The notes beneath the pieces are model-generated. The model saw only the letters and a program-made list of their open reading frames with translations. It made no database searches and was not told where the DNA came from. Below are positions 8,938 to 17,406 of a DNA stretch of 64,000 nucleotides, in pieces. Numbering within the stretch: position 1 is the stretch's first letter; each line of letters starts with the position of its first letter. Origin of the DNA: Paracoccaceae bacterium (GTDB lineage: Bacteria > Pseudomonadota > Alphaproteobacteria > Rhodobacterales > Rhodobacteraceae); assembly GCA_026989355.1 (NCBI GenBank), contig JALSJM010000008.1, positions 248,001 through 312,000 of the forward strand, read 5' to 3'. The position numbers and the translations under genes were made by a program.

Positions 8938-9411
8938 TCAGTTGTTGCCCAGGATGTCGCCGGCACGGATGTTGCCGATATTGCCCAGAAGCTGGCGAAT
9001 GAAGCTGACGCCCTTGATGTTGCTGTCGGTCACCCGGCGCGAAATCGGCACCACGCGGCCATCGGTCAGGGTGAAACGCTCGACATTCTCGACAACCCCG
9101 TTCCTGTCGAAGGTGATCGCCACCAGCTGGCGATCCACCTCGCGGGGTTCATTCATGCCGAAATGGCGCCAGCGGCTTTGCACGTAATACCAGCCGCCGC
9201 CCCCGAGCACGCCGGCCACCGAAGGACGGCCGATCTGCTCGGCCACGCTTTCTCGGGTGCTGACCCCGACGACGATACCCTCCAGGTCCGAATCACTGGG
9301 CACATAGCCGTGATTGCGGTAAACCGAAGAGCACCCGGCCACCGCCAGCAGCAACAACCCGAGCGTTCCCGCCCTGAAACAGTTCACCTCAGATATCCCC
9401 CTGCCTTGCAA
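8938..9411 (-). CDS. bamE: Outer-membrane protein assembly factor BamE (SmpA/OmlA lipoprotein)
   Basis: A small lipoprotein of the BAM complex that inserts beta-barrels in the outer membrane. It has a lipobox LAVAGC with the lipidated Cys27 when read from the ATG at 9411. A GTG at 9387 (VNCFRAGT) would give a more standard signal and is an equally good start. The mature part has the SmpA fold pattern (ESVAEQIGRPS, WYYVQSRW, ITFDRNGVVENV). It is divergent from yceD, as often seen in alphaproteobacteria. The window also encodes BamD at 55572. Confidence 0.9.
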   Translation of the reverse strand: MQGRGISEVNCFRAGTLGLLLLAVAGCSSVYRNHGYVPSDSDLEGIVVGVSTRESVAEQIGRPSVAGVLGGGGWYYVQSRWRHFGMNEPREVDRQLVAITFDRNGVVENVERFTLTDGRVVPISRRVTDSNIKGVSFIRQLLGNIGNIRAGDILGNN

Positions 9412-9474
9412 GGCGCATGATCGCCTCGTATCGGCTTACAGAATGATCGCCCCGGGTTCAAGAATGGAAGCACC

Positions 9475-10074
9475 ATGACGAAACATCCCGAAACCGGCCC
9501 GGCCAACGGAAGCGCCCCCGCCCGACGTCTCCGGGTTTCGGCCCTGAGCGCCGAGCAGCCCACCCCGTTCCGGCTGGAGCCCCCGGCCGGGGAACGGCAC
9601 GAGATCGCCGCCGCGCTCGGCCTCACGGCACTGCGCCGGCTTGCCTTCACCGGCACCATCGCCCCGGAGGGCGATGCCGACTGGCGCCTTGACGCAACGC
9701 TTGGCGCAACGGTGGTGCAGCCTTCGGTGGTCAGCCTTGCGCCGGTAACCACGCGCATCGACGAAACCGTGACCCGCCGTTTTCTGGCCGAAATGCCCGC
9801 CTCCGCCCCGGCCGGGGACACGCCCGAGGGCGGCGTCGAGATCCCCGGGGACGACAGCATCGAGCCCCTGGGACGCGAAATCGACTTGTGGGAAGTGATG
9901 CTCGAATCGCTGGCCCTCGCACTGCCCGTCTGGCCCCGCGCTGCCGGCGAAACCCTTGGCACGCGCAGCTTCGCCCCCCCGGGCGAAACTGCGACCGAGA
10001 CAAAAGAGGAAAGGCCGGAACACCCGTTTGCCGCCCTCTCGGCCCTGCGCGACAAGCTTGAAAACGGCGACTGA
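9475..10074 (+). CDS. yceD: DUF177/YceD family protein
   Basis: A 199-aa protein of the YceD/DUF177 family, associated with 23S rRNA accumulation in E. coli and plants. Its encoding immediately upstream of rpmF is widely conserved and is the main support. Sequence support is moderate: R-L-RVSAL at the start, a central beta-rich DADWRLDATLGATVVQPSVV segment, and the acidic G-IDLWEVMLESLALALPVWPRA region, which is the most conserved part of the family. The family's usual cysteine pair is absent, as in many alphaproteobacteria. Confidence 0.8.
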   Translation: MTKHPETGPANGSAPARRLRVSALSAEQPTPFRLEPPAGERHEIAAALGLTALRRLAFTGTIAPEGDADWRLDATLGATVVQPSVVSLAPVTTRIDETVTRRFLAEMPASAPAGDTPEGGVEIPGDDSIEPLGREIDLWEVMLESLALALPVWPRAAGETLGTRSFAPPGETATETKEERPEHPFAALSALRDKLENGD

Positions 10075-10193
10075 TCCCGCCCACGATCCCATTCACCACC
10101 CCGGTGCCGGGGCAGACGCCCGGCCGGGGGGGCAGGCACGAAGGAGCGGCACGCGATCGCGCCCCGCCACCCCCGGGAGCGGGCAAGAAAACG

Positions 10194-10222
10194 CTTGCGC
10201 CACGCGCGATTCGCAGTATGTT
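10194..10222 (+). promoter_or_regulatory. Likely promoter of rpmF-plsX-fabH
   Basis: CTTGCG (10194-10199), 17 bp, then TATGTT (10217-10222). The extended -10 context CAGTATG is identical to that of the tRNA-Pro promoter at 14137-14165. It lies in the 281-bp gap between yceD and rpmF, leaving a leader of about 125 nt. Confidence 0.5.
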
Positions 10223-10355
10223 CCGGCCCTCGCTTGCATCAGGGTTGGACAGCGGCCTGCCAAAAGCGTAAGACCGCTGCCAGGAAACTGCAAACCGGGG
10301 CCCCGGGCCCCAGAACCGTCAACGGGGCGCCGCCCCACATATCCGAGGTTGAGAC

Positions 10356-10565
10356 ATGGCTGTCCCTCAGAACAAAGTGACGCGCTCGCGCCGCAACAAC
10401 CGCCGCTCGCATGATGCGCTGGTCGCCGCCAACCCGGCGGAATGCCCCAATTGCGGCGAGTTGAAGCGCCCGCATCATGTCTGTGCCGCCTGCGGCCACT
10501 ATGACGAGCGCGAAATCGTCTCGATGGTTGACGAGATCGACCTGGACGAAGACGACGCCGCATAA
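10356..10565 (+). CDS. rpmF: 50S ribosomal protein L32
   Basis: A 69-aa ribosomal protein. The N-terminus [12 protein letters not shown] is diagnostic. It has two cysteine pairs, C30-x-x-C33 and C43-x-x-C46, so this is the zinc-binding (C+) form. The acidic tail [11 protein letters not shown] is typical of alphaproteobacteria. plsX follows 21 bp later, linking ribosome and fatty-acid synthesis genes as in many bacteria. Confidence 0.97.
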   Translation: MAVPQNKVTRSRRNNRRSHDALVAANPAECPNCGELKRPHHVCAACGHYDEREIVSMVDEIDLDEDDAA

Positions 10566-10586
10566 GCCCGCGGCCCGCCATCAGGA

Positions 10587-11696
10587 ATGCGCGCGCACCC
10601 TAAAAATGCTGCCGAACGGGCCCCGGCGGGCCGTTTCACCATTTCGGTTGACGCCATGGGCGGAGATCGCGGCCCCGCCGCCGTGGTTGCCGGAATGGCG
10701 GATTCCGCCGCCCACCACCCCGAGATGGATTTCATCGTGCATGGCGACAGCGCCCTGCTGAAGCCGCTGATCGGCAGGAAGCAGGTTCTGAACGGGCGCT
10801 GCCGGATCCGTCATGCGCGCGATGTGGTCAGCATGGACGACAAGCCGAGCCAGGTGATGCGCAACGGCCAGGAAACCTCGATGTGGGCCGCCATCGATGC
10901 GGTGCGCGCCGGCGAAGCCGCAACCGCCGTTTCCTGCGGCAACACCGGTGCGCTGATGGCCATTTCCATGCTGCGGCTGCGCAAGCTGCCCGGCGTGAAC
11001 CGCCCGGCCATTGCCTGTCTGTGGCCATCGCGCAACCCTGGCGGCTTCAACGTCATGCTTGATGTGGGTGCCGATATCCGCGCCGATGAACGTGATCTTC
11101 TGCAATATGCGCTGATGGGGGCTTCCTACGCCCGCAACGGCCTTGGCATCGCCCGCCCGCGGATCGGCCTGCTGAACGTGGGCACCGAAGAATTCAAGGG
11201 CCGGCCCGAATTGAAGAGGGCCGGCGATCTGATTGCCGCCAACGCGCCCCGGGCGGATTTCGAATATGTGGGTTTCATCGAAGGAGGCGACATCCCCTCG
11301 GCGCGTGTCGATGTGATCGTCACCGACGGTTTTACCGGCAATGTGGCGCTCAAGACCGGCGAAGGCACCGCCTCTCTGATCCGCGCATTCCTGCGCGAAG
11401 CCTTCGAAGCCACCCCCCTTTCGCGCATCGCCGCGCTTCTGGCCATGACAAGCCTGCGCCGGCTCAACCGCCGGATCGATCCGCGCCGGGTAAACGGCGG
11501 GGTGTTTCTCGGGCTGAACGGCACGGTGGTGAAATCCCACGGCAGCGCCGATGCCACCGGCGTTTCGGCGGCGCTCGGTCTGGCGCTGCAACTGGCCAGA
11601 TCGGGGTTTTCCGAAAAACTTGCCGCCCGGGTTGCATCCGCAGCCGCTCAGGGCAAAGATACGAAAGGCGAAAACAAGGGCGGGGCAGGCGGATGA
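10587..11696 (+). CDS. plsX: Phosphate acyltransferase PlsX
   Basis: A peripheral membrane enzyme that makes acyl-phosphate from acyl-ACP, the acyl donor for glycerol-3-phosphate acylation. It is 369 aa with the family hallmarks ISVDAMGGD (~19-27), the HA-DVVSMDDKP segment, SCGNTGALM, LLNVGTEE-KG and VTDGFTGNVALKT. The first ~15 residues are less conserved, so an internal start is possible. Its end overlaps fabH by 4 bp, implying coupled translation. Confidence 0.96.
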   Translation: MRAHPKNAAERAPAGRFTISVDAMGGDRGPAAVVAGMADSAAHHPEMDFIVHGDSALLKPLIGRKQVLNGRCRIRHARDVVSMDDKPSQVMRNGQETSMWAAIDAVRAGEAATAVSCGNTGALMAISMLRLRKLPGVNRPAIACLWPSRNPGGFNVMLDVGADIRADERDLLQYALMGASYARNGLGIARPRIGLLNVGTEEFKGRPELKRAGDLIAANAPRADFEYVGFIEGGDIPSARVDVIVTDGFTGNVALKTGEGTASLIRAFLREAFEATPLSRIAALLAMTSLRRLNRRIDPRRVNGGVFLGLNGTVVKSHGSADATGVSAALGLALQLARSGFSEKLAARVASAAAQGKDTKGENKGGAGG

Positions 11697-12667
11697 CAAC
11701 ACGTGCTGTGGTCACCGGTGTCGGGCATCACCTGCCCGAACGGGTTGTTGCGAATGCCGAATTCGAAGCCATGCTTGATACCAGCGATGCCTGGATTCGC
11801 AGCCGTTCGGGCATCGAACGGCGCCATTTCGCGGCCGAAGGCGAAACCAGTTCGATACTGGGCACGAAGGCGGCCGAAGCGGCACTTGCCGACGCCGGCC
11901 GTTCTGCCGACGACATCGACGCAATCCTCGTGGCCACCTCGACCCCGGATCTGACCTTTCCCTCGACCGCCACCATGATCCAGGCCGAACTGGGGATGAC
12001 CGGCGGCTATGCCTTCGACATCCAGGCGGTCTGCACCGGTTTCGTCTATGCGCTTGCCAATGCCAATGCGCTGATCCTTGCCGGTCAGGCCCGCCGCATC
12101 CTGGTGATCGGCACCGAAACCTTCAGCCGCATCATGGACTGGAAAGACCGCAGCACCTGCGTTCTGTTCGGCGATGGCGCCGGCGCGGTGGTGCTTGAGG
12201 CGCAGGAAGGCACCGGCACCACGGCCGATCGCGGCATCCTGGCCACCGATCTGCATTCCGACGGCCGCTTTCGCGAGCTTCTCTATGTGGATGGCGGGGT
12301 TTCGACCACCGGCAGAAGCGGCCACCTGCGCATGCAGGGGCGCGAGGTATTCCGCCATGCGGTCGAGAAACTGGCCGAAACCGCGGAAACCACGCTTGCG
12401 GAACTCGGCCTTTCGAGCGGCGACATCGACCGGATCGTGCCCCACCAGGCCAACCTGCGCATCATCAGGGCCACCGCCCAGAAGATGGGCATTCCGCTCG
12501 AACGGGTGATTCTCACCGTGCAGGATCACGGCAATACCTCGGCCGCCTCGATTCCGCTGGCGCTGTCGATCGGCAAGGCGCGCGGCCAGATCCGCAGGGG
12601 CAATCTGCTGCTTCTCGAAGCGATCGGCGGCGGACTGACCTGGGGATCGGTGGTTTTACGCTGGTAA
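11693..12667 (+). CDS. fabH: 3-oxoacyl-ACP synthase III FabH
   Basis: Condenses acetyl-CoA with malonyl-ACP to start fatty-acid synthesis. It is 324 aa. The catalytic triad is complete: Cys114 in QAVCTGF, His251 in PHQAN and Asn281 in DHGNTSAAS. The C-terminal GGGLTWGS-x-VLRW is the normal FabH end. The ATG overlaps the plsX stop (ATGA). Confidence 0.97.
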   Translation: MTTRAVVTGVGHHLPERVVANAEFEAMLDTSDAWIRSRSGIERRHFAAEGETSSILGTKAAEAALADAGRSADDIDAILVATSTPDLTFPSTATMIQAELGMTGGYAFDIQAVCTGFVYALANANALILAGQARRILVIGTETFSRIMDWKDRSTCVLFGDGAGAVVLEAQEGTGTTADRGILATDLHSDGRFRELLYVDGGVSTTGRSGHLRMQGREVFRHAVEKLAETAETTLAELGLSSGDIDRIVPHQANLRIIRATAQKMGIPLERVILTVQDHGNTSAASIPLALSIGKARGQIRRGNLLLLEAIGGGLTWGSVVLRW

Positions 12668-12700
12668 CGGGCATAAACGCCGCAATCCAAGCCATTGATA

Positions 12701-12730
12701 TTGACTCGGAATTTCCTTCGCCCCTATGCT
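12701..12730 (+). promoter_or_regulatory. Likely promoter of ihfA
   Basis: TTGACT (12701-12706), an 18-bp spacer, then TATGCT (12725-12730) in the 87-bp gap between fabH and ihfA. The -35 matches consensus at five of six positions. ihfA can therefore be transcribed independently of the plsX-fabH operon. Confidence 0.6.
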
Positions 12731-12754
12731 TCCGCCAGCCAACGGGGGAATTTC

Positions 12755-13057
12755 ATGACCAACAAGACATTGACGCGAATGGATCTGAGCGAGGCCGTTT
12801 TCCGGGAAGTCGGCCTCAGCCGCAATGAAAGCGCGCAACTTGTGGAAGAGGTGCTTCAGTACATGGCCGATGCCCTGGTGGCCGGCGAACAGGTGAAGAT
12901 TTCTTCCTTCGGCACCTTCACCGTGCGCCAGAAAGGGGCCCGTATCGGCCGCAATCCCAAGACCGGCGAAGAAGTGCCGATCTCGCCCCGCCGGGTTCTG
13001 AGCTTCCGCCCCTCGCATCTCATGAAAGATCGCGTGGCGGCCCGGAACAAGCGCTGA
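12755..13057 (+). CDS. ihfA: Integration host factor subunit alpha
   Basis: A DNA-bending nucleoid protein that pairs with IHF-beta. The start at 12755 ([11 protein letters not shown]) after AACGGGGGAATTTC gives the standard 100 aa. Family signatures are visible: ISSFGTF, the beta-arm region [17 protein letters not shown] (the Pro that intercalates DNA is in NPKT) and SFRPS-LMKDRV. It sits 14 bp before the MerR regulator gene. Confidence 0.97.
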   Translation: MTNKTLTRMDLSEAVFREVGLSRNESAQLVEEVLQYMADALVAGEQVKISSFGTFTVRQKGARIGRNPKTGEEVPISPRRVLSFRPSHLMKDRVAARNKR

Positions 13058-13071
13058 AGGCCACCTGATCC

Positions 13072-14115
13072 ATGGCCAAATCGCCCGATGCCTTCCGAAC
13101 GATCAGCGAAGTGGCCGACTGGCTGGACACGCCGGCCCATGTCCTGCGCTTCTGGGAAAGCAGGTTTCCGCAGATCAAGCCGGTGAAACGGGCCGGCGGG
13201 CGGCGCTATTACCGCCCGGGCGACATGCTGCTGATCGGCGGCATCAAGAAGCTGCTGCACGAAGACGGGATGACGATCAAGGGCGCGCGCAAGATCCTCA
13301 GGGAAAAGGGCGTGAAATATGTGGCCGGCCTGTCGCGCCCGCTTGATACGCCGCTGCGCGACCTGCCCGGAATCAGCGACGTGACCATCGAAGCCCGGCC
13401 CGTTCCGCAGCCAGCCCCCGGAGCCTCGCCCCGGATCGAACCGCAGCCGGAAGCCGCGGCCGACCCGGAAGCATCGCCCCGTGGCGCCGAACCTTCGGAA
13501 ACAAAGCCCGATCCCGCGCCGGCACCTGAAAACATGGATGCCCTTGAAAGCACGCCCGACTCGCCAGCTGCACCGGATACGCGGGAAATTTCACCGGAGG
13601 TCACACGGGAATCCGGCCATGCACCCGCGGAAACCGTCCCGCCCGAAGCACCCTTGCCCGGAACCACGGCCGAGCCGGCAGAGGCAGCGCAGCCCCTTCC
13701 GGAACCGCAGCCGCGCGAATCCGAGGGGCTGATGGCCGCGGATGCCCCCCCCGCCGAGGCCCCCGTCAGCCCGGAAACCCCGCCACGGGCTGCGCCGGAA
13801 TCTCCCGCGCCAGAAGCCGAGCCCCCCCCGTCTGCGGAAACACCCGCCCCCGGTGAAACCGCCCGCCCCGCCGAACCGGATGAGGCGGCAGAACCCGGGG
13901 AAAGAGCCCGCGGCGATGCGGAGGAAAACGCACCCCGCCCCTTGGCCACCAGCCCCCTGCCCGAACCCGATTTCGCCACCGTGCTTGCCCTGCTGCGCAA
14001 CCGCCCGGCCGGCGCTCCGCCCCCCGAGCAGGCCCGGATCACCGCCATCCGCGAGCGCCTTGTCGCCCTGCATGCCAGAATGGGCGATCCGGGCCGCGAA
14101 AGCCCCCCCGGCTGA
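13072..14115 (+). CDS. MerR-family transcriptional regulator with long Pro/Glu-rich tail
   Basis: 347 aa. Residues ~8-75 form a MerR winged helix-turn-helix ([23 protein letters not shown], then RRYYRPGD). Residues ~105-300 are a low-complexity Pro/Ala/Glu tract, probably disordered. The last ~45 residues ([32 protein letters not shown]) look like a short helical element. There is no recognisable metal- or drug-binding domain, so the effector is unknown. A MerR gene directly after ihfA and before tRNA-Pro is a conserved Rhodobacterales arrangement as I recall it, suggesting a housekeeping rather than resistance role. Confidence 0.85.
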   Translation: MAKSPDAFRTISEVADWLDTPAHVLRFWESRFPQIKPVKRAGGRRYYRPGDMLLIGGIKKLLHEDGMTIKGARKILREKGVKYVAGLSRPLDTPLRDLPGISDVTIEARPVPQPAPGASPRIEPQPEAAADPEASPRGAEPSETKPDPAPAPENMDALESTPDSPAAPDTREISPEVTRESGHAPAETVPPEAPLPGTTAEPAEAAQPLPEPQPRESEGLMAADAPPAEAPVSPETPPRAAPESPAPEAEPPPSAETPAPGETARPAEPDEAAEPGERARGDAEENAPRPLATSPLPEPDFATVLALLRNRPAGAPPPEQARITAIRERLVALHARMGDPGRESPPG

Positions 14116-14136
14116 GGCAAAAGATGCCGATTGCCG

Positions 14137-14165
14137 CTTGCCCCCGCGCCGAAAAACAGTATGAA
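14137..14165 (+). promoter_or_regulatory. Promoter of tRNA-Pro
   Basis: CTTGCC (14137-14142), a 17-bp spacer, then TATGAA (14160-14165), 11 bp before the mature tRNA 5' end. It shares CAGTATG with the rpmF promoter. Confidence 0.6.
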
Positions 14166-14176
14166 GGAGCCCGTGT

Positions 14177-14253
14177 CGGGCTATGGCGCAGTCTGGTAGC
14201 GCGTCCGTCTGGGGGACGGAAGGTCGCAGGTTCAAGTCCTGCTAGCCCGACCA
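14177..14253 (+). tRNA. tRNA-Pro (anticodon GGG)
   Basis: A 77-nt cloverleaf. The acceptor stem CGGGCTA pairs with TAGCCCG, A is the discriminator and CCA is encoded. The anticodon stem TCCGT/ACGGA encloses a 7-nt loop with GGG at the anticodon positions. The T-arm contains GGTTCAAGTCC. A C at position 1 is typical of proline tRNAs. No intron. Confidence 0.96.
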
Positions 14254-14258
14254 ACGCA

Positions 14259-14301
14259 AGACCCGTCCGCAGGCGCCGTGCCCGGACGGGTCTGCCGTTT
14301 T
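14259..14301 (+). terminator. Rho-independent terminator of tRNA-Pro
   Basis: A perfect 11-bp inverted repeat, AGACCCGTCCG (14259-14269) and CGGACGGGTCT (14283-14293), followed by GCCGTTTT. It lies directly after the tRNA and before dcd. Confidence 0.88.
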
Positions 14302-14319
14302 CAGGATGACGATCACAGC

Positions 14320-15417
14320 ATGACGACAGGGCATGACAGACCGGGGGTGCTTCCCTGCCAGCGCATCGAAGCGCTGATCGGCAAGAAGATGATTGCCGCC
14401 GCCCGCCCGATCCTGCCGGAGCAGGTGCAACCCGCCTCGCTTGATCTGCGCCTTGGCGATACCGCCTATCGGGTGCGGGCCTCGTTCCTGCCCGGAGCAA
14501 ACAGCACCGTGGCCGACCGGCTGGGCGATTTCGAGATGCACCGCATCGATCTGGCCGATGGCGCGGTGCTTGAAAAGGGCGCCGTCTATCTGGTGCCGCT
14601 GATGGAACGCCTTGCCCTGCCCGAGGGCATCAGCGCGGTAGCCAATGCCAAGTCCTCGACCGGGCGGCTTGATCTTCTGACCCGCACCGTCACCGACAGC
14701 GGCACCGAATTCGACCGGATTCCCCCGGGCTATGCGGGGCCGCTTTTTGCCGAGATCTGCCCGCGCTCGTTTTCGGTTCTGGTGCGCCCGGGAATGCGGC
14801 TGAACCAGATCCGCTTCCGCCAGGGGCAGGCGGTGCTGGACGATGACGCGCTGCGCGAACTGCATGAAAGAACCCGGCTGGTCTCGGGCCGGGCGCATGT
14901 GGATCAGGGGCTCGGGTTTTCGGTCGATCTCTGCCCCGAGAGGGATGACCTGGTGGGCTATCGCGCCAAACCGCATACCGGGCTGATCGATCTCGACAGG
15001 ATCGCCCATTACGATCCGGCCGATTTCTGGGAGGAAATCCGCACCCGCGCAGGCCGCATCATCCTGGATCCCGGTGCCTTCTATATCCTGGTCAGTCGAG
15101 AAGCGGTGCACATCCCCCCCGACTGCGCCGCCGAAATGGCACCCTATCTGGCCCTGGTCGGAGAATTCCGGGTGCATTACGCCGGTTTCTTCGATCCGGG
15201 CTTCGGCCATGACGCAGCGGGTGGTGCGGGCTCGCGCGGGGTGCTTGAGGTGCGCTGTCATGAGGCCCCCTTCGTGCTGGAACACGGGCAGACCGTGGGC
15301 CGGCTGGTTTACGAGCGGATGGCGGAGGTGCCGGCGCGGCTTTACGGGGCCGGGATCCGCTCGAACTATCAGGGCCAGGGGCTGAAGCTGAGCAAGCATT
15401 TCCGCCAGCCGGGCTGA
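14320..15417 (+). CDS. dcd: 2'-deoxycytidine 5'-triphosphate deaminase, long two-domain form
   Basis: Deaminates dCTP to dUTP for thymidylate synthesis. The start at ATG 14320 (MTTGHDRPG) gives 365 aa, about twice E. coli Dcd, and matches the duplicated alphaproteobacterial DCD family. The N-terminal half has QPASLDLRLGD and the active-site-like SSTGRLDLLTRTVTDSG-EFD segment. The C-terminal half repeats the fold more loosely, with DPGAFYILVSREAVHIP, HYAGFFDPGFG and a final SNYQGQGLKLSKHF. An upstream in-frame ATG at 14278 overlaps the terminator and is rejected. Confidence 0.88.
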   Translation: MTTGHDRPGVLPCQRIEALIGKKMIAAARPILPEQVQPASLDLRLGDTAYRVRASFLPGANSTVADRLGDFEMHRIDLADGAVLEKGAVYLVPLMERLALPEGISAVANAKSSTGRLDLLTRTVTDSGTEFDRIPPGYAGPLFAEICPRSFSVLVRPGMRLNQIRFRQGQAVLDDDALRELHERTRLVSGRAHVDQGLGFSVDLCPERDDLVGYRAKPHTGLIDLDRIAHYDPADFWEEIRTRAGRIILDPGAFYILVSREAVHIPPDCAAEMAPYLALVGEFRVHYAGFFDPGFGHDAAGGAGSRGVLEVRCHEAPFVLEHGQTVGRLVYERMAEVPARLYGAGIRSNYQGQGLKLSKHFRQPG

Positions 15418-15493
15418 AAACCGCGCCGGAGCGGCCGGGGCTGGCATGCCGCCGGTTCCCTGTCGGCAAGGCGGGGGAACAGCAGAAGCTGTA

Positions 15494-15711
15494 TATGATT
15501 ACAATGTGCCGGCCCATGGCTTCAAACCGTCCGAGGGCACGAATTTCCGATCCGTCCTCCCCGCAAGCGGCAGATGCCCCACCCCACCGGGCGGGCATCT
15601 GCCTGCCCGGTGCTTCCGGTATGTGCTTCTGATGCACATCACGGATTGCCATGCGTCCGGCAGCAGGACACGGGGAACCGGGGGCTGCCGGCACGGCAGG
15701 CAGCTGTTTTT
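15494..15711 (+). ncRNA. Candidate small RNA between dcd and a small minus-strand gene
   Basis: The 293 bp after dcd contain no convincing gene. TATGAT at 15494-15499 resembles a -10 box, without a clear -35. It is followed by a perfect 10-bp hairpin (GCAGATGCCC 15570-15579 with GGGCATCTGC 15593-15602) and a GCTGCC/GGCAGC hairpin ending in TGTTTTT (15684-15711). A transcript of about 205 nt would result. It could equally be the dcd 3' UTR. No known RNA family was recognised. Confidence 0.3.
15684..15711 (+). terminator. Hairpin plus T-run downstream of dcd
   Basis: Stem GCTGCC (15684-15689) with GGCAGC (15699-15704), then TGTTTTT. It ends transcription coming from dcd or from the candidate RNA just before the convergent small gene. 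Confidence 0.55.
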
Positions 15712-15893
15712 CAGAACCTCCAGAAACGGCGCAAGAGGCGGGCCGCCTGCCGGGTCTGTTTCGCCTGTTGATGTTCTTCTGGTCGTGATGCCCTCTGCGG
15801 GCTGCCCCGGCGAACGACCAGATCGATCCCCCTGTTCATCGCCTTGCGCAGAACCATCCGCAGCAGCATGTTCACGATCCTGCCTGCGTTCAT
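15711..15893 (-). CDS. Small basic conserved-type hypothetical protein
   Basis: 60 aa, strongly basic. It begins MNAGRIVNMLLRMVLRKAMNRGID, a hydrophobic-basic amphipathic helix, and ends in an Arg/Gln/Ala-rich helix (QAARLLRRFWRF). Similar short proteins follow scpB in Rhodobacteraceae from my recollection; no function is known to me. It lies 51 bp after scpB on the same strand and is probably in its operon. The amphipathic start suggests membrane association, which is inference. Confidence 0.6.
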   Translation of the reverse strand: MNAGRIVNMLLRMVLRKAMNRGIDLVVRRGSPQRASRPEEHQQAKQTRQAARLLRRFWRF

Positions 15894-15944
15894 GGCCGGT
15901 CTCCCTTTTTGCAGCGCGGCTCCGGGCGCAGGGGCAAGGGCCTT

Positions 15945-16619
15945 CTATTCGTTGAAAAGCTCGCTCTGCCCGGCGGGGACGTCACCCTCGCCCGCTTCCT
16001 CATCATCGCCTTCCGGCAGCCCCGGAATCTGGCCGGAGAGCGGGCGGCTGTCAAGCAGGCCTGCGGCACGCAGTTCCTTCAGCCCGGGCAGATCCCGGGC
16101 GTTCTCGAGGCCGAAGTGATCGAGGAATTCCTGCGTGACCACATAGGTGACGGGGCGTCCCGGCGTCATCCGCCGCCGCCCGAAGCGGATCCACTCCATC
16201 TCCAGCAGCTGGTCGATGGTGCCACGCGAAACCGAAACGCCGCGGATTTCCTCGATTTCGGCGCGGGTGCAGGGCTGGTGATAGGCGATGATCGCCAGGG
16301 TTTCGATGGCGGCACGCGAAAGCTTGCGTGTTTCCACCGTTTCCTTCTGCATCAGAAAGCCGAGATCGGGCGCCGTGCGCATCGCCCAGGCATCGCCCAC
16401 CCGCACCAGGCGCACGCCCCGGCCCTCATAGCGTTTCTTCAGCTGCTGCAGGGCCTCGGCCGGGTCCGAGCCATGGGGCATGCGGTCTTCCAGTTCGCGC
16501 AGGCTTACCGGATCGGCTGACGCAAACAGGATCGCCTCTACCATGCGTTCCTGCTCGCCCATTGGCGGCGCTTCGAACAGGCTTTCTTCCTGCGGCTTCT
16601 GCACCTTGCTCTCAGCCAT
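15945..16619 (-). CDS. scpB: Segregation and condensation protein B
   Basis: A kleisin-associated winged-helix protein of the SMC-ScpAB condensin. The start at ATG 16619 (MAESKVQK) gives 224 aa and overlaps scpA by 8 bp; the longer in-frame extension lies wholly inside scpA and is not family-like. Conserved segments are [45 protein letters not shown] and the [23 protein letters not shown] winged helix. The C-terminus is acidic. Confidence 0.94.
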   Translation of the reverse strand: [224 protein letters not shown]

Positions 16620-17406
16620 CCGGGCCGGCCTTTCTTCTGATTTCGATGGGGGCGAAGATTTCGCCCTGACGTATCTCGATCTGACCGAGCTTGGCAAGCT
16701 CGAGCGCGGCGGCAAAACTGGCCGCGGTAGCACTGCGCCGACGCAGCGGATCGCTTTCCCAGCCCTCGGGCAGGTAGCTTTCAAGCGTTGCCCATTCGCC
16801 TGCATAGCCGATCAGGCGGCGCATGCGCTCAAGCGCCTGCTCCATCGTCATCACCGCATCGCGATCCATCGTGAAGGGGCGGAATTCATCGCGGGTGCGC
16901 AGCCGGGCATAGGCCTGCATCAGATCCAGAAGGGTGGCCGTATAGCGCACCCGACGGATGCGCGAGACATCCTCGGGCAGGCCCCGGGGAAAGAAATCGC
17001 GCCCTTTCTGATCGCGGGCCATAAGCCGCGCGGCGGCATCGCGCATGGCCTGCAGGCGCTCAAGCTGAAAGGCCAGATGCGCCGCCAGTTCCTCGCCCGA
17101 GGGGCCTTCGTCCTCGGGGTCGGGGGGCAGCAGAAGCCGCGACTTGAGGAAAGCCAGCCAGGCCGCCATCACCAGATAGTCAGCCGCCAGTTCAAGGCGC
17201 AGTTTCTTGGCCTGTTCGACGAATGCCAGATATTGCTGGGCCAGCTGCAGCACCGAAATGCGGCGCAGATCGACCTTCTGGGTGCGCGACAGTGTCAGCA
17301 GAAGGTCAAGCGGCCCCTCGAAGCCGTCAACATCCACGATCAGCGCCTCGGCGCCAAGCCGGGCCTGGAGATCGGTCACGTTATCGGTTTCGAACTGGTC
17401 AGTCAT
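16612..17406 (-). CDS. scpA: Segregation and condensation protein A
   Basis: The kleisin subunit bridging SMC heads. 264 aa from ATG 17406 (MTDQFETDN); a second ATG at 17418 is possible. DVDGFEGPLDLLLTLSRTQKVDL is the N-terminal SMC-binding helix, and LELAADYLVMAAWLAFLKSRLLLP is the diagnostic central helix. It overlaps the nagZ stop and the scpB start by 8 bp each, so nagZ-scpA-scpB are translationally linked. Confidence 0.95.
   Translation of the reverse strand: MTDQFETDNVTDLQARLGAEALIVDVDGFEGPLDLLLTLSRTQKVDLRRISVLQLAQQYLAFVEQAKKLRLELAADYLVMAAWLAFLKSRLLLPPDPEDEGPSGEELAAHLAFQLERLQAMRDAAARLMARDQKGRDFFPRGLPEDVSRIRRVRYTATLLDLMQAYARLRTRDEFRPFTMDRDAVMTMEQALERMRRLIGYAGEWATLESYLPEGWESDPLRRRSATAASFAAALELAKLGQIEIRQGEIFAPIEIRRKAGPDG

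Noticed and set aside
13072-14115. Metal- or drug-resistance MerR regulator
   Set aside because: There is no ligand domain or cysteine cluster after the helix-turn-helix, only a Pro/Glu-rich tract, and no efflux gene nearby.
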